DNA of 17,650 nucleotides from assembly GCA_009784845.1 (NCBI GenBank), contig WQXK01000015.1:1-17650 (forward strand). Reading direction: 5' to 3'. Under the pieces are notes generated by a model. It was not told where the DNA came from. It saw nothing but the letters and a program-made list of their open reading frames with translations, and made no database searches. This stretch comes from Dehalococcoidia bacterium (GTDB lineage Bacteria > Chloroflexota > Dehalococcoidia > Dehalococcoidales > UBA1222). A program made the position numbers and the translations under genes. Shown here piece after piece: positions 15,273 to 17,650 of this stretch (position 1 is its first letter; each line of letters opens with the position of its first letter).

Positions 15273-15537
15273 ATTTTGAACCGCCCATTTATGATGGACA
15301 GGGCGCTTATCGACATTTTTTTCAAGATAACTCTACAGCATATCCTTGCAGTATATCATACTTTTCCGCCACCTCGTATTTTTGCGTTCGTTTGATGTCA
15401 ATGGGAAGAAAAACAAACTCATCAAAGAACATCATGGAGATAATCGCAAAAGTTGTCTTGAAAGCGGCATAAGCTAAAAGTTGATTTCAGGTCTTTGTTA
15501 AACGCAATGAGAATGTACTCAGAACAACAACTGAAGT
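15273..15537. other. Intergenic region upstream of the heme-uptake operon
   Basis: No coding frame is credible here. On the minus strand TTGACA (15402-15397) is present but lacks a good -10 at normal spacing. TATGAT/TATACT boxes (15350-15360) lack a good -35. A loose hairpin with a 4-5 nt bulge (CGCC/GGCG plus CAT/ATG arms, about 15281-15304) could sit in the leader. I found no convincing Fur-type palindrome by eye. The operon promoter is therefore unassigned. Confidence 0.4.
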
Positions 15538-15597
15538 CTGTGAAAACAACGACTCAAGCCTGTGAAAACAGCGACTCAAGCCCGTGAAAACAGTAAC
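15516..15597. repeat. 22-bp direct tandem repeats upstream of secA promoter
   Basis: Two near-identical 22-bp copies (15538-15559 and 15560-15581; CTGTGAAAACA then A/GCGACTCAAGC) differ at one base. A third, partial copy (15582-15597) matches over its first 12 bases apart from one T to C change. A degenerate copy (15516-15537) matches at about 14 of 22 positions. The 22-bp period equals two helical turns, so bound proteins would line one face of the DNA. It lies between about -125 and -44 relative to the predicted secA start, and 265 nt or more from the divergent operon's start codon. Confidence 0.8.
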
Positions 15598-15625
15598 ATA
15601 TCTGCTGAATAATTGTATGCGTACA

Positions 15626-15634
15626 TGGTATAAT
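15626..15634 (+). promoter_or_regulatory. Extended -10 promoter for secA
   Basis: TGGTATAAT is a perfect extended -10 element (TGnTATAAT). No good -35 lies 17 nt upstream (TGAATA), as is common for extended -10 promoters or those helped by an activator. The start would be near 15641, giving a leader of about 144 nt before secA. The 22-bp repeats end about 30 nt upstream. Confidence 0.6.
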
Positions 15635-15750
15635 GCAGGGATAATAGCAATCAGAACATCAAATCAGAATAGTACACATTCAGTTCTTATCTGATACGAA
15701 ATATTTTGAATTGAAACTCTTAAGAGAAAATTACAGTAGTCGAAAACATA

Positions 15751-15764
15751 ACCGCCACAGCGGT
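15751..15764 (+). other. Small hairpin in the secA leader
   Basis: ACCGC-CACA-GCGGT forms a perfect five-pair stem with a four-base loop, 8 nt upstream of the secA ribosome binding site GAGG (15773-15776). A 10-bp palindrome CTCTTAAGAG lies at 15717-15726. They could tune translation of secA, but no T run follows, so this is not a terminator. Confidence 0.4.
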
Positions 15765-15784
15765 AGATAGTCGAGGCAAAACAT

Positions 15785-17650
15785 ATGTTTAATTGGTTAA
15801 GCGGCGACTCCAACAAACGCGAACTTAAAAAGATAGCACCCATCATAAAGCAAATAAATGACATTGAGCCCGAGTTTCAAAAATTAAGCGATACTGAACT
15901 GAAGGAAAAGACCGCCAGTTTCAAAGAACGCCTAGCAGAGGCAACTGCAGGGCAACGAAAAGATATTGAAGCCGTAAAACAGGAGTTGGCAGAAACCCAA
16001 GCATGCCTTGGAACGCTTGACGATATGAACCGTAAAACGGAAATATCGCTGCAGTGCAAGCACCTGCAGGACAAGATAAGCGACCTCGATAAAACATTAC
16101 GTAAAGCAGAAAATGCTTTTCTGGACGTGTTGCTGCCCGAAGCCTTTGCCACGGTGCGTGAGGCTGCACGCCGCACCATACGTCAGCGCCATTATGACGT
16201 GCAACTCATTGGCGGCGTTGTTTTACACCACGGTCGCATCTCGGAAATGCGCACCGGTGAAGGCAAAACGCTGGTCGCCACTCTGCCGCTTTATCTGAAC
16301 TCCCTGAGCGGACGCGGTGCACACCTCGTGACGGTGAATGACTACCTTGCCAGACGCGACCCGTATTGGATGGGTCCTGTTTTCCAAGCGCTTGGCGTCA
16401 GTGTTGCCAGTATCTACCCGATGCAATCGGAGGCAGAGCGTCAGCCGTCACGACTGTTTGAGCCGACATACGACAGTGAAAAAGAGAATGACCCATGGCG
16501 CCATTTCAAACCGATTACACGCAAAGAAGCCTACAGAGCCGATATCACATACGGCACATCGGCTGAGTTTGGCTTTGACTACCTGCGCGATAACATGGCT
16601 GTTGACCTTAACCAGACCGTTCAGCGTGAGCTTAATTTTACTATCGTAGATGAGGTGGACAACCTGCTAATTGATGAGGCGCGCACGCCCCTCATCATCT
16701 CCGCCCCAGACGTAGAGTCCAGTCAGCGCTATCAGATTTTCGCCCAACTTGTTCAGCAACTCAAGGGCGTGATGATTAAGGGCAAAGCCAGCGAATACGA
16801 GGATGACGCCTCACAGGCAGGTGCCGATTATACCTACAATGAGAAAGACCGCAGCGTTGTCCCCACTGATGCCGGTTTTGCACACATTGAAGGACTGATT
16901 AAACGTCAGGGACTGCTGAAATCTGATAGTCTGTATGACCCGCAAAATGCCGACCTGATGCGCCATTTGCGCAACGCGCTCACCGCCAAGGAGTTCTACA
17001 AGCGAGACCATCAATACATGGTAAAAGATGGTGAAGTGCTCATCGTTGACGAATTCACCGGACGCGTTTTGGTAGGCAGGCGTTATTCAGAGGGACTGCA
17101 TCAGGCTATTGAAGCCAAGGAGCACGTCAAGGTTCAACAGGAAACCAAAACATTCGCCACCATTACAATTCAGAATTACTTCCGTATGTATGCCAAGCTA
17201 TCCGGTATGACCGGTACGGCAGTCACGGAAGCTGAAGAGTTTGCCAAGATTTACAAGCTTGAGGTGGTTGTTATTCCAACCAACAAGTCGCTTGAGCGCG
17301 AAGACCACGGCGATTTTATTTATAAAAACACTGATTCCAAATTCAAGGCGCTGGTAAAAGAGGTAGAGGAGGTTCACAAACAGGACCGTCCCGTACTCAT
17401 CGGCACCGTGGCTATTGAAAACTCAGAAATTATAAGCAACATGCTCACGCGCCGCGGCATCAAGCACAATGTACTTAATGCCAAAAAACACGAGCAGGAA
17501 GCCCTTATCATCTCCGAGGCCGGTAAGCCCGGAGCAGTCACTGTAGCCACCAATATGGCAGGACGCGGCGTGGACATTATTCTTGGCGGAAAGCGCCCTG
17601 AAGACGGCGATGAAAAAGCCACAGCAGCATGGCAGGTGCGGCACGATCAC
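15785..17650 (+). CDS. secA: Preprotein translocase ATPase SecA, N-terminal part (cut by window edge)
   Basis: Motor that drives unfolded proteins through SecYEG. The first 622 codons are present. Seen: the start [14 protein letters not shown], Walker A TGEGKT (157-162), [11 protein letters not shown] (182-192), [18 protein letters not shown] (254-271), the Walker B region [18 protein letters not shown] (289-306; usually DEVDS), then [30 protein letters not shown], and [13 protein letters not shown] close to the window end. Two features depart from E. coli: an insertion of about 57 residues (around 53-113, heptad-rich, charged, probably coiled coil) ahead of the [11 protein letters not shown] segment, and one of about 33 residues (213-246) before [12 protein letters not shown] recall similar insertions in Dehalococcoidia SecA. 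Start ATG 15785 has GAGG 8 nt ahead. Confidence 0.97.
   Translation, partial: MFNWLSGDSNKRELKKIAPIIKQINDIEPEFQKLSDTELKEKTASFKERLAEATAGQRKDIEAVKQELAETQACLGTLDDMNRKTEISLQCKHLQDKISDLDKTLRKAENAFLDVLLPEAFATVREAARRTIRQRHYDVQLIGGVVLHHGRISEMRTGEGKTLVATLPLYLNSLSGRGAHLVTVNDYLARRDPYWMGPVFQALGVSVASIYPMQSEAERQPSRLFEPTYDSEKENDPWRHFKPITRKEAYRADITYGTSAEFGFDYLRDNMAVDLNQTVQRELNFTIVDEVDNLLIDEARTPLIISAPDVESSQRYQIFAQLVQQLKGVMIKGKASEYEDDASQAGADYTYNEKDRSVVPTDAGFAHIEGLIKRQGLLKSDSLYDPQNADLMRHLRNALTAKEFYKRDHQYMVKDGEVLIVDEFTGRVLVGRRYSEGLHQAIEAKEHVKVQQETKTFATITIQNYFRMYAKLSGMTGTAVTEAEEFAKIYKLEVVVIPTNKSLEREDHGDFIYKNTDSKFKALVKEVEEVHKQDRPVLIGTVAIENSEIISNMLTRRGIKHNVLNAKKHEQEALIISEAGKPGAVTVATNMAGRGVDIILGGKRPEDGDEKATAAWQVRHDH

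Noticed and set aside
15516..15597. CRISPR-like array
   Set aside because: The 22-bp units are directly adjacent with no spacers, only about 3.5 copies exist and no cas genes are nearby.
15664..15864. 66-codon minus-strand frame at the secA start
   Set aside because: Overlaps the secA leader and first codons, has no ribosome binding site and mirrors the secA coding strand.

Overview
The window reads as a chromosomal segment of an anaerobic-type bacterium of the phylum Chloroflexota, most likely near the class Dehalococcoidia. This is an inference. It rests on the company kept by the housekeeping genes (RNase J, family 4 uracil-DNA glycosylase, a GT2-GtrA fusion plus a PMT-type glycosyltransferase, glyA, prs, miaB, secA) and on a SecA with a long coiled-coil insertion before its first ATPase motif, both of which I associate from memory with that class. 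No rRNA, tRNA, CRISPR array, integrase or insertion sequence was seen.

Layout. 1-1604 (minus): the start of rnj, a family 4 UDG directly upstream of it, and a small two-helix membrane protein. 1746-4726 (plus): a polyprenyl-phosphate sugar synthase fused to a GtrA membrane domain, overlapping a PMT/GT39-type membrane glycosyltransferase. Together they look like a lipid-linked sugar supply and transfer pair. 4881-7096 (plus): glyA and prs, one-carbon and PRPP supply. 7120-8546 (plus): an unrecognised membrane protein gene that now reads as three pieces. A U UUU UUC heptamer in slippery phase joins the first to the second, and an in-frame TAG separates the second from the third. 8570-9841 (minus): miaB.

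9931-15251 (minus) is the most unusual part: a five-gene, tightly packed operon lying between miaB and secA. It encodes a lipoprotein with two NEAT-like domains, a secreted Ig/NEAT-like/Ig protein with a C-terminal membrane anchor, an IsdE-like lipoprotein with the Met and His positions used for heme ligation, a FecCD permease and a FecE-type ATPase. I read it as an Isd-like heme or tetrapyrrole uptake system, a type best known from Bacillota. None of its NEAT-like domains has the usual heme-ligating tyrosines.

15273-15784 is a 0.5 kb divergent control region. It holds a 22-bp tandem repeat just upstream of an extended -10 promoter facing secA. 15785-17650 (plus): the N-terminal 622 codons of secA, cut by the window end.
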